This document shows positions 53,403 to 61,711 of a stretch of 64,000 nt of DNA, in pieces (the stretch's first letter is position 1; each line of letters begins with the position of its first letter). The notes under the pieces were generated by a model. It searched no databases. It was not told the DNA's origin and worked only from the letters and a program-made list of their open reading frames with translations. This DNA comes from Flavihumibacter fluminis (GTDB lineage: Bacteria > Bacteroidota > Bacteroidia > Chitinophagales > Chitinophagaceae), in the NCBI RefSeq assembly GCF_021491375.1, contig NZ_JAKEVY010000001.1, positions 930,001 to 994,000 on the forward strand. The letters are read 5' to 3'. Both the position numbers and the translations under genes were made by a program.

Positions 53403-53433
53403 TTTTGATGGCAATAGTATTCTATTAGATTTG
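53403..53433 (+). promoter_or_regulatory. Predicted promoter (TTTTG, 18 bases, TAGATTTG)
   Basis: -33 element TTTTG (53403-53407) and exact -7 box TAGATTTG (53426-53433) with 18 bases between them. The start codon of the INP-repeat gene is 101 bases further on, leaving a leader of about 95 bases. Confidence 0.6.
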
Positions 53434-53534
53434 TACTGCTATCTCTCCAACACCTATTTAAAGCTCTTAGGGTTATACCCGGTTTACCAAAGCCTAGAAG
53501 GCCGATTTCTGTAACCTATACAAACAAAAAGAGC

Positions 53535-54110
53535 ATGATCAAGCCCTTACTCGTATTAGCATTTAGTGTGTTGGGAATTAGTGTCCTCGCCCAGGAACCC
53601 CTTGAATTGCCCAAACAACGTGACCCGCAGGTTAATAAGACAATTAGCCCTGCTGATAATCCCCGTATTAATCCAGAGAAGAATTTCCGCATCAATCCCA
53701 AACACAACTGGAACATCAACCCGGCTATGAACGAGGGTATTAATCCGGATAAAAACAAACTCATCAATCCTAAATTCAACAAGGATTTTAGTCCGCTTCA
53801 TAACCAGAGTATTAATCCTATGTATTCTTTCAGTCTGCACCCGCTTACCAACCAGAACTGGAAGGGCTATTACATGTTTGACAAGGAAAACAAATTAACG
53901 GGTTACCTCGTAATCGCTAACCAGTTCGTTGTGTTGGATTTTGACGACAAGGGAATCTGGAAAGGATACCTGGTTAAAACAAGTACGAACACCTACAATT
54001 ATTTCAATCTGCAGGATGAATGGACCCGCACTTTTTTCTGTGAAGATTCCATGGTTGGTTTCAACATATTTAATGCTGCCGGAGAATGGACCGGTGCATT
54101 TGCCAAATAA
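53535..54110 (+). CDS. Secreted protein with INP octapeptide repeats
   Basis: 191 residues. Signal peptide MIKPLLVLAFSVLGISVLA. From about residue 33 to 108 there are nine or ten tandem octapeptides with consensus INPxxNxx, for example INPEKNFR, INPKHNWN, INPAMNEG, INPDKNKL and INPKFNKD; later units drift (FSPLHNQS, INPMYSFS, LHPLTNQN). The C-terminal part (GYYMFDKENKLTGYLVIANQ) is a small beta-rich domain. I recognise no named family. Own promoter and terminator. Confidence 0.75.
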   Translation: MIKPLLVLAFSVLGISVLAQEPLELPKQRDPQVNKTISPADNPRINPEKNFRINPKHNWNINPAMNEGINPDKNKLINPKFNKDFSPLHNQSINPMYSFSLHPLTNQNWKGYYMFDKENKLTGYLVIANQFVVLDFDDKGIWKGYLVKTSTNTYNYFNLQDEWTRTFFCEDSMVGFNIFNAAGEWTGAFAK

Positions 54111-54142
54111 AGCTCTGGCAGACCTTTTTAGAATTTGAATGG

Positions 54143-55189
54143 TTAGCGCGCGGCAAGCAATTGCCGCGTTTTTTTATGCAAGTCCTGTAAATCAATTTGC
54201 TCCATGCACTTGAAATGCCCTTTCGGACAGGCATCGTGTCCAATTTTGGAGCAGGGCCTGCAACGAAGCCCAATAACCTCCACCTGGTCGGTTCCTCCAT
54301 TTGAATTACCTGTCACAGGCAATGATATACCATTAATCAAAACTGCTGGAGCCCCCGGTTGATTGATATAAGGTGTCATGCCAAATGCCGGTACCGTATT
54401 GCCCCACACTGAAATAACCGGTTTTCTGAATGCTGCAGCGATATGCATGAGTCCGGTATCGTGCGTGATAATCAGTTTGGCCTTTCTTACCAGATCAGCA
54501 GATTCATTCAAACTGAATTTACCACATGCATTATACACACGGATGGGGTCCAGTTCTGCAAGGACTTCACCTGTTGAACGATCCTCAGGTCCGCCTAATA
54601 TTACCAGGGGATGATCAATCAGTTGAACCAGCTCTTTCAGTTTATGAAGCGGCAATCGTTTTGTTGCATGCGCTGCCCCTACAACCAGCCCGATATATCC
54701 GAGTTGATGAGAAGCCGGCAAATCTGATGGTTTGATTTCTTCATTGGCAGGAATAAAATAATCGAGGCCTGCACCATCGTTTCTAACTCCCAGGTGCGAA
54801 ACGGTTTCCAGGTAGCGATCGACTATATGTTTTTGCGGCAGAAAATTCAACTTGAAATTCGTAAGCAACCATTTCTGAATGTTGAGTTTATTAAAACTCT
54901 TCGAAGGACATTTCAGCACTTTCTTGATTCGTAATGTCCGGAGATTGTGGTGCAAATCAATCACCCAGTCGAAACCTTCTTCCGCAAGTGCGGCAATTGT
55001 GTTATCCAGTGATTCATCCAGTAAATGAAGTTTATCAATATACGGATTCGATCTAACCACAGATGCAAAATTCTTTTTGGTCAAAAAATGAACTTCCGCA
55101 TCCGGCACCTGCATTTTAACGCAGCGTATAACCGGAGTTGTTAGTACAATATCACCAATAGAAGAAAACCGTATAATCAGAATTTTCAT
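54143..55189 (-). CDS. Glycosyltransferase family 9 (heptosyltransferase-like)
   Basis: 348 residues starting MKILIIRFSSIGDIVLTTPV; codons upstream of 55189 are in repeats. Two Rossmann domains. HDTGLMHIAAAFRKPVISVW and GGPEDRSTGEVLAEL are GT9 traits. Transfers heptose (or a similar sugar) to the lipopolysaccharide core. A Cys-rich tail CRPCSKIGHDAC is present near residue 320. It follows the dedA gene with only repeats between. Confidence 0.9.
   Translation of the reverse strand: MKILIIRFSSIGDIVLTTPVIRCVKMQVPDAEVHFLTKKNFASVVRSNPYIDKLHLLDESLDNTIAALAEEGFDWVIDLHHNLRTLRIKKVLKCPSKSFNKLNIQKWLLTNFKLNFLPQKHIVDRYLETVSHLGVRNDGAGLDYFIPANEEIKPSDLPASHQLGYIGLVVGAAHATKRLPLHKLKELVQLIDHPLVILGGPEDRSTGEVLAELDPIRVYNACGKFSLNESADLVRKAKLIITHDTGLMHIAAAFRKPVISVWGNTVPAFGMTPYINQPGAPAVLINGISLPVTGNSNGGTDQVEVIGLRCRPCSKIGHDACPKGHFKCMEQIDLQDLHKKTRQLLAAR
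54149..54175 (+). terminator. Terminator lying within the convergent GT9 coding end
   Basis: Stem CGCGGCAA / TTGCCGCG with a four-base loop and seven T on the plus strand. It ends the INP-repeat gene while occupying the last codons of the GT9 gene (54143-55189, minus). Confidence 0.88.
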
Positions 55190-55194
55190 ATGTC

Positions 55195-55229
55195 TCACGT
55201 CTCACTTCTCACGTCTCACGTCTCACTTT
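55195..55229. repeat. Heptamer tandem array D between dedA and GT9
   Basis: Five phased units (TCACGTC, TCACTTC, TCACGTC, TCACGTC, TCACTTT). The DedA stop codon (55216-55218) starts the fourth unit, and its last three codons (Ser-Glu-Thr) also lie in the array. Only 26 bases separate the DedA stop from the GT9 start. Confidence 0.92.
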
Positions 55230-56184
55230 GTTTCCTCCGCCCTGTGATCAGCTTAATCAACACAGGTGCAGTTGTAACCAGCACAATCACAATGATGATC
55301 GCTTCCAGGTGGTCCTTCAGGTCGAAGCCAAACTGCGCCTGTACCCATTTTTGTAAAAAATGTCCGGCAAATATCATACTCACCACCCAGGCGATACAAC
55401 CCACAATATTGTAGAAGGCGAATTTCTTTTTATCCATTCCAACAATACCTGCAATGATCGGTGCAAACGTACGTACGATGGGCAGGAAACGCGCAAAAAC
55501 AATCGCACCACCGCCATGTTTATCATAGAATTCATGCGCCTGCTCGAGATAGTGTTTTTTGAAAAAGAAATTGTCTTTCCAGCGAAACATGGTAGGACCA
55601 ATCTTTTTTCCGAACCAGTACCCTACTGTATTACCTATAATTCCGGCAAAAGAGATCAGGGTAACCAGTAGCAGCAGGTCGAACCATTCTCCTCGCTGCC
55701 AATCCAGCCCAAATGATTTGAACAACTCATTAATCAGGTTGGTGCTATAGATACCGGCTACAAAAAGCAGACTGTCACCCGGCAGGAAAAACCCGGCGAA
55801 CAATCCGGTTTCCGCAAATACAATCAGCAGGATAATCCAGAGCCCGCCCATTACGATATAAAACATCGGGTTCAGCAGGTCTTTCCAGCCAAAGGATTTT
55901 GTCAGTACCACTGTTTTGGAATTATCTAATCCTGCATAACTGAAACTAGCAGTATCATGCAAGGGAGCAGTAATTTTTACTTCGGTAAGGGAATCGAGCG
56001 GCAAGAGTACATATCCCTCCTTATCAGCCACAAACTCTTTTGAATCGGCGCCCTGCATCAGGGTAAATTGTCCCACGGAGGATTCATACTGATTAATCAC
56101 CCGCAAACGGATCTCCTCCTGTGCAATAAGGCCACTACAAACAAAAACTAATACCGTCAGCAGAAACAGCTTCTTCATCTTCAT
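55216..56184 (-). CDS. DedA/SNARE-associated membrane protein with N-terminal secreted domain
   Basis: 322 residues from ATG 56184 (MKMKKLFLLTVLVFVCSGLI). After the signal sequence come about 90 residues of periplasmic beta-rich sequence (IRLRVINQYESSVGQFTLMQ), then the DedA/VTT core: GFFLPGDSLLFVAG, GNTVGYWFGKKIG, and FARFLPIVRTFAPIIAG. The usual DedA is about 200-220 residues, so the N-terminal part is an extra domain. DedA proteins act in lipid and membrane homeostasis. C-terminal RRKQSET is completed by the heptamer array. Confidence 0.88.
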   Translation of the reverse strand: MKMKKLFLLTVLVFVCSGLIAQEEIRLRVINQYESSVGQFTLMQGADSKEFVADKEGYVLLPLDSLTEVKITAPLHDTASFSYAGLDNSKTVVLTKSFGWKDLLNPMFYIVMGGLWIILLIVFAETGLFAGFFLPGDSLLFVAGIYSTNLINELFKSFGLDWQRGEWFDLLLLVTLISFAGIIGNTVGYWFGKKIGPTMFRWKDNFFFKKHYLEQAHEFYDKHGGGAIVFARFLPIVRTFAPIIAGIVGMDKKKFAFYNIVGCIAWVVSMIFAGHFLQKWVQAQFGFDLKDHLEAIIIVIVLVTTAPVLIKLITGRRKQSET

Positions 56185-56201
56185 CTTCTTTATTTCTATC
56201 G

Positions 56202-57437
56202 TTAACTCTCTAATTCTCCTTCCCACTTGCTTACCGCAGAAGTGGCCAGTGCATTTCCAAGTACATTGGTCATGCTTCGGAACATATCACAAAAATGGTC
56301 TATTGGTAAAATGAGTGCAATACCTTCAGCAGGAATACCAAACATGGCGCAGGTTGCCGTTACCACAACCAGTGAAGCACGTGGTACACCGGCAATCCCT
56401 TTACTGGTTAACATCAGTACCAGAAGCATGGTAAGTTGAGTTCCAAGATCAAGGTGAATGCCATATGCCTGCGCTATAGCAAGGCTGGCAAAGGTCATGT
56501 ACATCATACTTCCATCGAGGTTAAAACTATAACCAAGGGGCAAAATAAATGCTACAATTTTATCCTTACATCCAAAACGTTCCAGTTCCTCTGTCAGCTT
56601 TGGGAATACTGCTTCACTGGAAGTGGTACTGAACGCGATCAGCAATGGCTGTGCAATTCTCTTTAACAACACAGGCACGCGGTTACCCAGAATAAAATAG
56701 CCAACCGCAAGTAAGACCATCCACAATACTGTGATTCCAATCAGGAAATACAGCATATACAGGCCATAAAAGCTAAAGATACTTAACCCATTGGTTGCAA
56801 TTACTGCAGCCAGTGCACCAAATACACCCAGCGGCGCAAATGCCATCACATAACCTACCATTTTAAGGATAATGTGCGCTACACCATCCAATGCTTTTAT
56901 CACTGGTTTAGCATAGTCGCCCATGGCCGTGGCTGCAACTCCAAAAAAGATGCTGAATACTACCAACTGCAGTATTTCATTGGTTGCCATTGCTTCGACA
57001 ACACTTTTTGGAAATACATGTTCAACAAAATTCTGAAGTGAAAACACTTTTGTTTTTCCAATCAGGTCCTCTGCATTGCTGGTATCTGCATTTCCTAAAT
57101 TAATAACGGATCCAGGCTGGAAGAAATTCACCAGTACCATTCCGATGAGCAGGCTAATCAAAGAAGCCGTAACAAACCAGAGCAATGCTTTTCCTCCAAC
57201 TCTTCCAACTGTTTTCAAATCACCTAGTTTGGCAATACCAACCACCAGTGTAGAGAAAACAAGTGGGGCAATAATCATCTGAACCAGTCGTAAAAAAATG
57301 GTGGTCAGTAATTTTATTTTCTCAGAAAAAGAGGCAATAAATTCAGGAGTAGCATTCTTGTGAACGATATACCCAACGATAATACCCAATACCATTGCAA
57401 TCAGAATGTAAAGGGTCAACCTGTTCTTTTTCGTCAT
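56202..57437 (-). CDS. Dicarboxylate/amino-acid:cation symporter (DAACS family)
   Basis: 411 residues, about eight helices plus two re-entrant loops. The C-terminal substrate site is recognisable: AFSTTSSEAVFPKL, GYSFNLDGSMMYMTFASLAI, TSKGIAGVPRASLVV and LPIDHFCDMFRSMTNVLGNA. Imports glutamate, aspartate or C4-dicarboxylates with Na or H. Starts MTKKNRLTLYIL at 57437 and leads the operon with dedA and the GT9 gene (17 and 26 base gaps). Confidence 0.95.
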   Translation of the reverse strand: MTKKNRLTLYILIAMVLGIIVGYIVHKNATPEFIASFSEKIKLLTTIFLRLVQMIIAPLVFSTLVVGIAKLGDLKTVGRVGGKALLWFVTASLISLLIGMVLVNFFQPGSVINLGNADTSNAEDLIGKTKVFSLQNFVEHVFPKSVVEAMATNEILQLVVFSIFFGVAATAMGDYAKPVIKALDGVAHIILKMVGYVMAFAPLGVFGALAAVIATNGLSIFSFYGLYMLYFLIGITVLWMVLLAVGYFILGNRVPVLLKRIAQPLLIAFSTTSSEAVFPKLTEELERFGCKDKIVAFILPLGYSFNLDGSMMYMTFASLAIAQAYGIHLDLGTQLTMLLVLMLTSKGIAGVPRASLVVVTATCAMFGIPAEGIALILPIDHFCDMFRSMTNVLGNALATSAVSKWEGELES

Positions 57438-57606
57438 TTTAGGTGCTTAAGCTTTTGAACGGAAGGCCGAAAATTCGAAAAATTCCTGATGCTACCAAAA
57501 TAATCGGCCGAAATCCGCTTCCATTCAAAGTTTAGCGGCTGCGAATTAAATAATTATTTATTTTACGCCCTTCTAAACAGCTTATCAAAACACAATTAAA
57601 ACTGAT

Positions 57607-59151
57607 ATGAGTTTATTCAGGAAAAAATCCCTGTCCGCTCTGCTGGCGTCGGCTGCTGATTCAGAAAAAGGTTTAAAACGAACATTGGGGGCTACCAACC
57701 TGGTAGCACTTGGAATAGGCGCCATTATTGGCGCCGGTTTGTTTGTAAGAACTGCTGCAGCTGCCGGACAGGCAGCCGGACCAGCAGTAACAATTTCATT
57801 TATCATTGCCGCTATCGGTTGCGCATTTGCCGGACTTTGTTATGCAGAATTTGCTGCGATGATTCCCATCGCGGGAAGTGCTTATGCCTATTCCTATGTT
57901 ACCATGGGTGAGCTGATCGCCTGGATCATTGGCTGGGCGCTTATCATGGAATACGCACTGGGGGCTGCTACTGTTTCTATTGCCTGGAGTGAATATTTGA
58001 ATACGTTGCTGGGGGGACGAATACCCTATGAATGGTCGCATTCTCCATTTGAAAGCTTTACGGATTCAAATGGAGTGCTGCACCAGGGAATCATTAATGC
58101 ACCTGCATTGGTGATCCTGCTACTTCTTACACTTTTGTTGATTAAAGGAACACAGGAGTCTGCCATGGTGAATGCTATTATCGTATTCATTAAAGTTGCT
58201 ATTGTACTGATTTTTATTGCAGTAGGCTGGCAGTTTATAGATCCCGCAAATCATACTCCCTATTTGATTCCTGCAGGAACTCCAGAATTTAAAGACCAGG
58301 CAGGTAAAACGATCGCTGATTATTCCGGAGTGTTTAAACATGGCTGGGGCGGAGTTTTGGGTGGTGCTGCTATCGTGTTCTTTGCTTTTATCGGATTTGA
58401 TGCGGTTAGTACGGCAGCTCAGGAAGCTAAAAATCCTGCCCGCGATATGCCAATTGGTATCCTGGGCTCACTGGCAGTTTGTACCGTATTGTATATTTTA
58501 TTTGGCCATGTTTTAACCGGAGTTGCTCCCTGGACCGATTTTGTGGATCCGGTTAAGGGCCGTGAAGCTTCCGTTGCTTATGCGATTTCGGAATACATGC
58601 ACGGTTATCAATGGTTATCCACCGCTGTTACGATCGCCATCCTGGCAGGATTCTCCTCTGTTATCCTGGTGATGCTAATGGGACAAAGCCGAATCTTTTT
58701 TACTATGAGTAACGACGGACTGATACCAAAGGTATTTGGAGATCTCCATCCGAAATTCAAAACACCTTATAAGGCCAACTGGATCCTGTTTGTTTTTGTT
58801 GGATTATTTGCCGCATTTGTACCCGGACACGTAGCTGGTGACCTCACCAGTTTCGGTACCCTTTTCGCTTTCGTTCTGGTAAGTGCAGGTGTTTGGTTGA
58901 TGCGTAAAAGCGAACCTAACACAAAACGCCCCTTCCGCACTCCCTGGGTACCGTTTGTTCCCATCATGGGTGTGCTCGTATGCAGCGCTATGATTTTTGC
59001 CCTGGATGCACAAACACTGGAAGTTGCAATTATTTGGATGGTGGTAGGTATTGTAGTTTATTTCCTGTATGGCAGGAAAAACTCCAAGCTCAATGATCCC
59101 GGTCATACTCCTGGAGAGATCCTTCCCAAAAAATCGGATTTCGAAGGATAA
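57607..59151 (+). CDS. APC-family amino-acid permease (CAT-like)
   Basis: 514 residues, 12 or more helices. GLKRTLGATNLVALGIGAII followed by GAGLFVRTAAAAGQAAGPAV is the N-terminal signature of the cationic amino-acid transporter subfamily; FFAFIGFDAVSTAAQEAKNP and GQSRIFFTMSNDGLIP are also typical. Imports an amino acid of unknown type. Single gene with terminator. Confidence 0.94.
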   Translation: MSLFRKKSLSALLASAADSEKGLKRTLGATNLVALGIGAIIGAGLFVRTAAAAGQAAGPAVTISFIIAAIGCAFAGLCYAEFAAMIPIAGSAYAYSYVTMGELIAWIIGWALIMEYALGAATVSIAWSEYLNTLLGGRIPYEWSHSPFESFTDSNGVLHQGIINAPALVILLLLTLLLIKGTQESAMVNAIIVFIKVAIVLIFIAVGWQFIDPANHTPYLIPAGTPEFKDQAGKTIADYSGVFKHGWGGVLGGAAIVFFAFIGFDAVSTAAQEAKNPARDMPIGILGSLAVCTVLYILFGHVLTGVAPWTDFVDPVKGREASVAYAISEYMHGYQWLSTAVTIAILAGFSSVILVMLMGQSRIFFTMSNDGLIPKVFGDLHPKFKTPYKANWILFVFVGLFAAFVPGHVAGDLTSFGTLFAFVLVSAGVWLMRKSEPNTKRPFRTPWVPFVPIMGVLVCSAMIFALDAQTLEVAIIWMVVGIVVYFLYGRKNSKLNDPGHTPGEILPKKSDFEG

Positions 59152-59174
59152 TTACAGCATTAAATAATATCCCG

Positions 59175-59213
59175 AAAGAGACTGTCAGCCTGAATTGCGA
59201 CAGTCTCTTTTTT
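59175..59213 (+). terminator. Rho-independent terminator after the permease
   Basis: Twelve-base stem AAAGAGACTGTC / GACAGTCTCTTT, twelve-base loop, T-run. Confidence 0.92.
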
Positions 59214-59294
59214 TATTCGGAGTACTGAAAATTTTTTCTTTATTGTACCTTTGCTGACCATAAGAACAATCTAACAAACCAGTAATACATTTAT

Positions 59295-60017
59295 ATGGGT
59301 CGCATTTTTGAAGTTCGTAAAGCTACCATGTTTGCCCGCTGGGACCGCATGGCCAAACAATTTACCCGAATTGGAAAAGAGATCGCCATCGCCGTAAAAG
59401 CAGGGGGCCCCGACCCGCATACCAACCCTGCTCTTCGTCGTTGCATGCAGAATGCGAAATCCGTAAACATGCCGAAAGACCGGGTAGAAGCAGCCATTAA
59501 GCGAGCACAGGGCAAGGACATGGAAACCTATGAGGAAATTCTATATGAAGGTTACGGCCCGCATGGAGTAGCCATCCTTGTAGAAACCGCCACCGACAAC
59601 CATGTACGAACTGTTGCAAACGTGAAAGCAATTTTCAATAAAGGAAATGGTACCCTCGGAAATAGTGGAAGCGTAAGCTTTCAGTTTAAGAAGATGGGTG
59701 TTTTCAAATTAAAGCCGGAAGGTTTGAACACGGAAGATCTGGAACTTGAACTCATTGATTTTGGCCTGGAAGAACTGGGAGAAGGAACGGGCGAAAATGG
59801 GGAGGAAGTGATGGTTTTACGGTGTGGGTTCACCGATTTTGGAAATATGCAAAAAGCACTGGAAGAAAAAAACCTCACTACCATCAGTGCCGAAGTGGAA
59901 TGGATTCCCCAAAATACGGTTGAACTCGGTGAAGAACAGGCACAGGAAGTTCTGAAACTCGTTGACAAACTGGAACAGGACGAAGATGTTCAGAAAGTTT
60001 TTCATAACCTGGCTTAG
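59295..60017 (+). CDS. yebC: YebC/PmpR family protein (TACO1-like)
   Basis: 240 residues. [20 protein letters not shown] differs slightly from the common GHSKW form, a variant seen in Bacteroidota. The three-domain family is recognisable from [34 protein letters not shown] and [14 protein letters not shown]. Described both as a DNA-binding regulator and, in more recent work, as a translation factor for difficult motifs. The TAG stop lies in the loop of its terminator. Confidence 0.93.
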   Translation: MGRIFEVRKATMFARWDRMAKQFTRIGKEIAIAVKAGGPDPHTNPALRRCMQNAKSVNMPKDRVEAAIKRAQGKDMETYEEILYEGYGPHGVAILVETATDNHVRTVANVKAIFNKGNGTLGNSGSVSFQFKKMGVFKLKPEGLNTEDLELELIDFGLEELGEGTGENGEEVMVLRCGFTDFGNMQKALEEKNLTTISAEVEWIPQNTVELGEEQAQEVLKLVDKLEQDEDVQKVFHNLA

Positions 60018-60031
60018 TGCCAGGTTTTTTT
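60006..60031 (+). terminator. Terminator containing the yebC stop codon in its loop
   Basis: Stem AACCTGGC / GCCAGGTT with the loop TTAGT; the stop TAG is bases 60015-60017. T-run follows. The last YebC codons form half of the stem. Confidence 0.9.
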
Positions 60032-60141
60032 ATGGATATGCGCAGTAATTGATGTAACTTACTAGTAAAGATTCCGCACCTGCTCCGCCCCTATTATTCC
60101 GCACCATATTCAAAGTGATTCATCACCCTCAATCTTTGTAT

Positions 60142-61023
60142 ATGGAAGCAATTTATCAACGATGCTCCGCCTGTTATACAACAAGCCGACGAAGCCGCCT
60201 CTCTGCCATAATCGCAAACTTAATGCTGGTTGTAGCGCTTGCCTTTCCCAACCAGGTTCGATCGCAGGCTCCTAAAATTCCGGTCTACCTGGAAGTAACC
60301 ATGTACAAAGTTACCCAGGGAAAAACAGAAGCCTACCTTAACCTTGTAAGGAATTATGGCCTTCGTATTTATGAGGCCATGGTTCGCGACAATACCATAC
60401 AGGGCTGGTATTTTTATGAGGTAGTCATGAGCCCGGAAAACAAGCAACCATATGATTTTATTGGCGTTAAGGTTACTACCCGATTCAGCGATATGATTGA
60501 CAATTCCAATTCGTTGAAAGAATACTACAATAAAATTAAAGGTCCCAAAGAACCTGCTTTTGAGCAGATTTTTGGCCAGCTCCAGGAATACCGTTTTCCG
60601 GTGAGAAAAGAAATCTTTATTCACCGGGCCGGTCTTGACCCTAAAACACCGGTATCAAAATTTGTGCAGATCGATTTCATGAAGCCAATGGCCGGGAAAA
60701 GAGAAGAATACGTCAGGATGGAATCACAGGTATTTTATCCAATCCACCAGGAACGCATCAAGATCGGAGCATTGACCGATTGGGCACTGTATGAAAAGTT
60801 TCTGCCGTTTACCAATAATGCAGAATTCGACTTTGTAACTGCTAACTTTTTTGATAATCCCGCTGCAATCATCGATCCTAAATATGAAGAGGCGTTTAAT
60901 AATATTCCAAACAATATAGACTTTATTCGCCTGAGTGGTCAGATTGATCAAACCCGCACACTGGTCAGAAGTGATATCTGGAAGCTGGTAATGCATGCGG
61001 ATCAGCTGAGTGTACGGAAGTAA
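60142..61023 (+). CDS. Hypothetical secreted protein
   Basis: 293 residues from ATG 60142 (MEAIYQRCSACYTTSRRSRL), followed by a hydrophobic segment ANLMLVVALAFPNQVRS that probably serves as signal peptide. The start is uncertain. The mature part (VYLEVTMYKVTQGKTEAYLN ... FVQIDFMKPMAGKREEYVRM) contains two similar halves reminiscent of alpha/beta-barrel dimeric (NIPSNAP/ABM-like) folds. No family named. A purine-rich hairpin follows the stop. Confidence 0.7.
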   Translation: MEAIYQRCSACYTTSRRSRLSAIIANLMLVVALAFPNQVRSQAPKIPVYLEVTMYKVTQGKTEAYLNLVRNYGLRIYEAMVRDNTIQGWYFYEVVMSPENKQPYDFIGVKVTTRFSDMIDNSNSLKEYYNKIKGPKEPAFEQIFGQLQEYRFPVRKEIFIHRAGLDPKTPVSKFVQIDFMKPMAGKREEYVRMESQVFYPIHQERIKIGALTDWALYEKFLPFTNNAEFDFVTANFFDNPAAIIDPKYEEAFNNIPNNIDFIRLSGQIDQTRTLVRSDIWKLVMHADQLSVRK

Positions 61024-61093
61024 GGGAAGAGGGAGGAAGGGAAGAGGGAGGAAGGGAGGCGTCTTCCTTTCCTCCCTCTTCCCTTCCTCCCTT
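61024..61093. repeat. Purine/pyrimidine hairpin with tandem 15-mers
   Basis: Two exact copies of GGGAAGAGGGAGGAA (61024-61038, 61039-61053), a short turn, then the complementary pyrimidine arm. The stem 61030-61053 / 61069-61092 has 24 perfect pairs. It lies between the convergent secreted-protein and TRIC genes and could act as a terminator; no simple T-run follows. Confidence 0.88.
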
Positions 61094-61098
61094 ATCTG

Positions 61099-61710
61099 CT
61101 ACTGATAGGTAGCCGGCAACTTCCACCGATACCTGAGTGCCAGCATTCGGATTGAAAAAATTACCAGGATGCAGAATATGTTATTCAGCTCAATTGAAAG
61201 CGTTGTGTTTTTGAGCAGGAAGTAAAGGATCCCTCCCAGAATAGCCGCAGAGGCATAAATCTCTTTCCGAAAAAGATAGGGAACATTATTTAATACCACG
61301 TCTCTAATAACCCCTCCAAAACAACCGGTCATCACACCCAGAGAAATGCAAATACCGGGAGGGTACCCCCAAAGCAATCCTTTTTCTATTCCAACCAGGG
61401 TGAACAATCCCAATCCCAGCGCATCAAATACCGAGAGCACCGGTTCCATTTTTTTCAGGCGGGATGCAAACAATAAAACAGAAACGGCAGCTAATAGTAT
61501 GACTGCAATCGTGATATTGTTACTAAGCCATGCAACCGGCAAATCTCCAATCAGGATATCACGAATGGAACCACCACCAATAGAGGGAATAAAAGCAAGA
61601 ATAATGACACCGAAGGGATCCAGTTTTTTTTCAATAGCCGCAAATGCCCCGGATACCGCAAACGCAAACGTACCCAACAAGTCAATTGTGGTCAGGAAAC
61701 TAAACTCCAT
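61099..61710 (-). CDS. TRIC-type (UPF0126/YadS) cation channel
   Basis: 203 residues, seven helices in two repeated halves. GGGSIRDILIGDLPVAWL and GCFGGVIRDVVLNNVPYL are the two copies of the family motif. Homotrimeric potassium-permeable channels. Starts MEFSFLTTIDLLGTFAFAVS, one base after the stop of the E1 gene, so probably co-transcribed. Confidence 0.92.
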   Translation of the reverse strand: MEFSFLTTIDLLGTFAFAVSGAFAAIEKKLDPFGVIILAFIPSIGGGSIRDILIGDLPVAWLSNNITIAVILLAAVSVLLFASRLKKMEPVLSVFDALGLGLFTLVGIEKGLLWGYPPGICISLGVMTGCFGGVIRDVVLNNVPYLFRKEIYASAAILGGILYFLLKNTTLSIELNNIFCILVIFSIRMLALRYRWKLPATYQ

Positions 61711-61711
61711 T

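Noticed and set aside
53440-53530. tRNA-like segment before the INP-repeat gene
   Set aside because: Stretches resembling a T-loop do not fold into a cloverleaf, and no acceptor stem pairs.
61024-61093. Member of the heptamer family
   Set aside because: Its 15-base purine unit is different in length and sequence from the TCACGTC units; kept as a separate hairpin.
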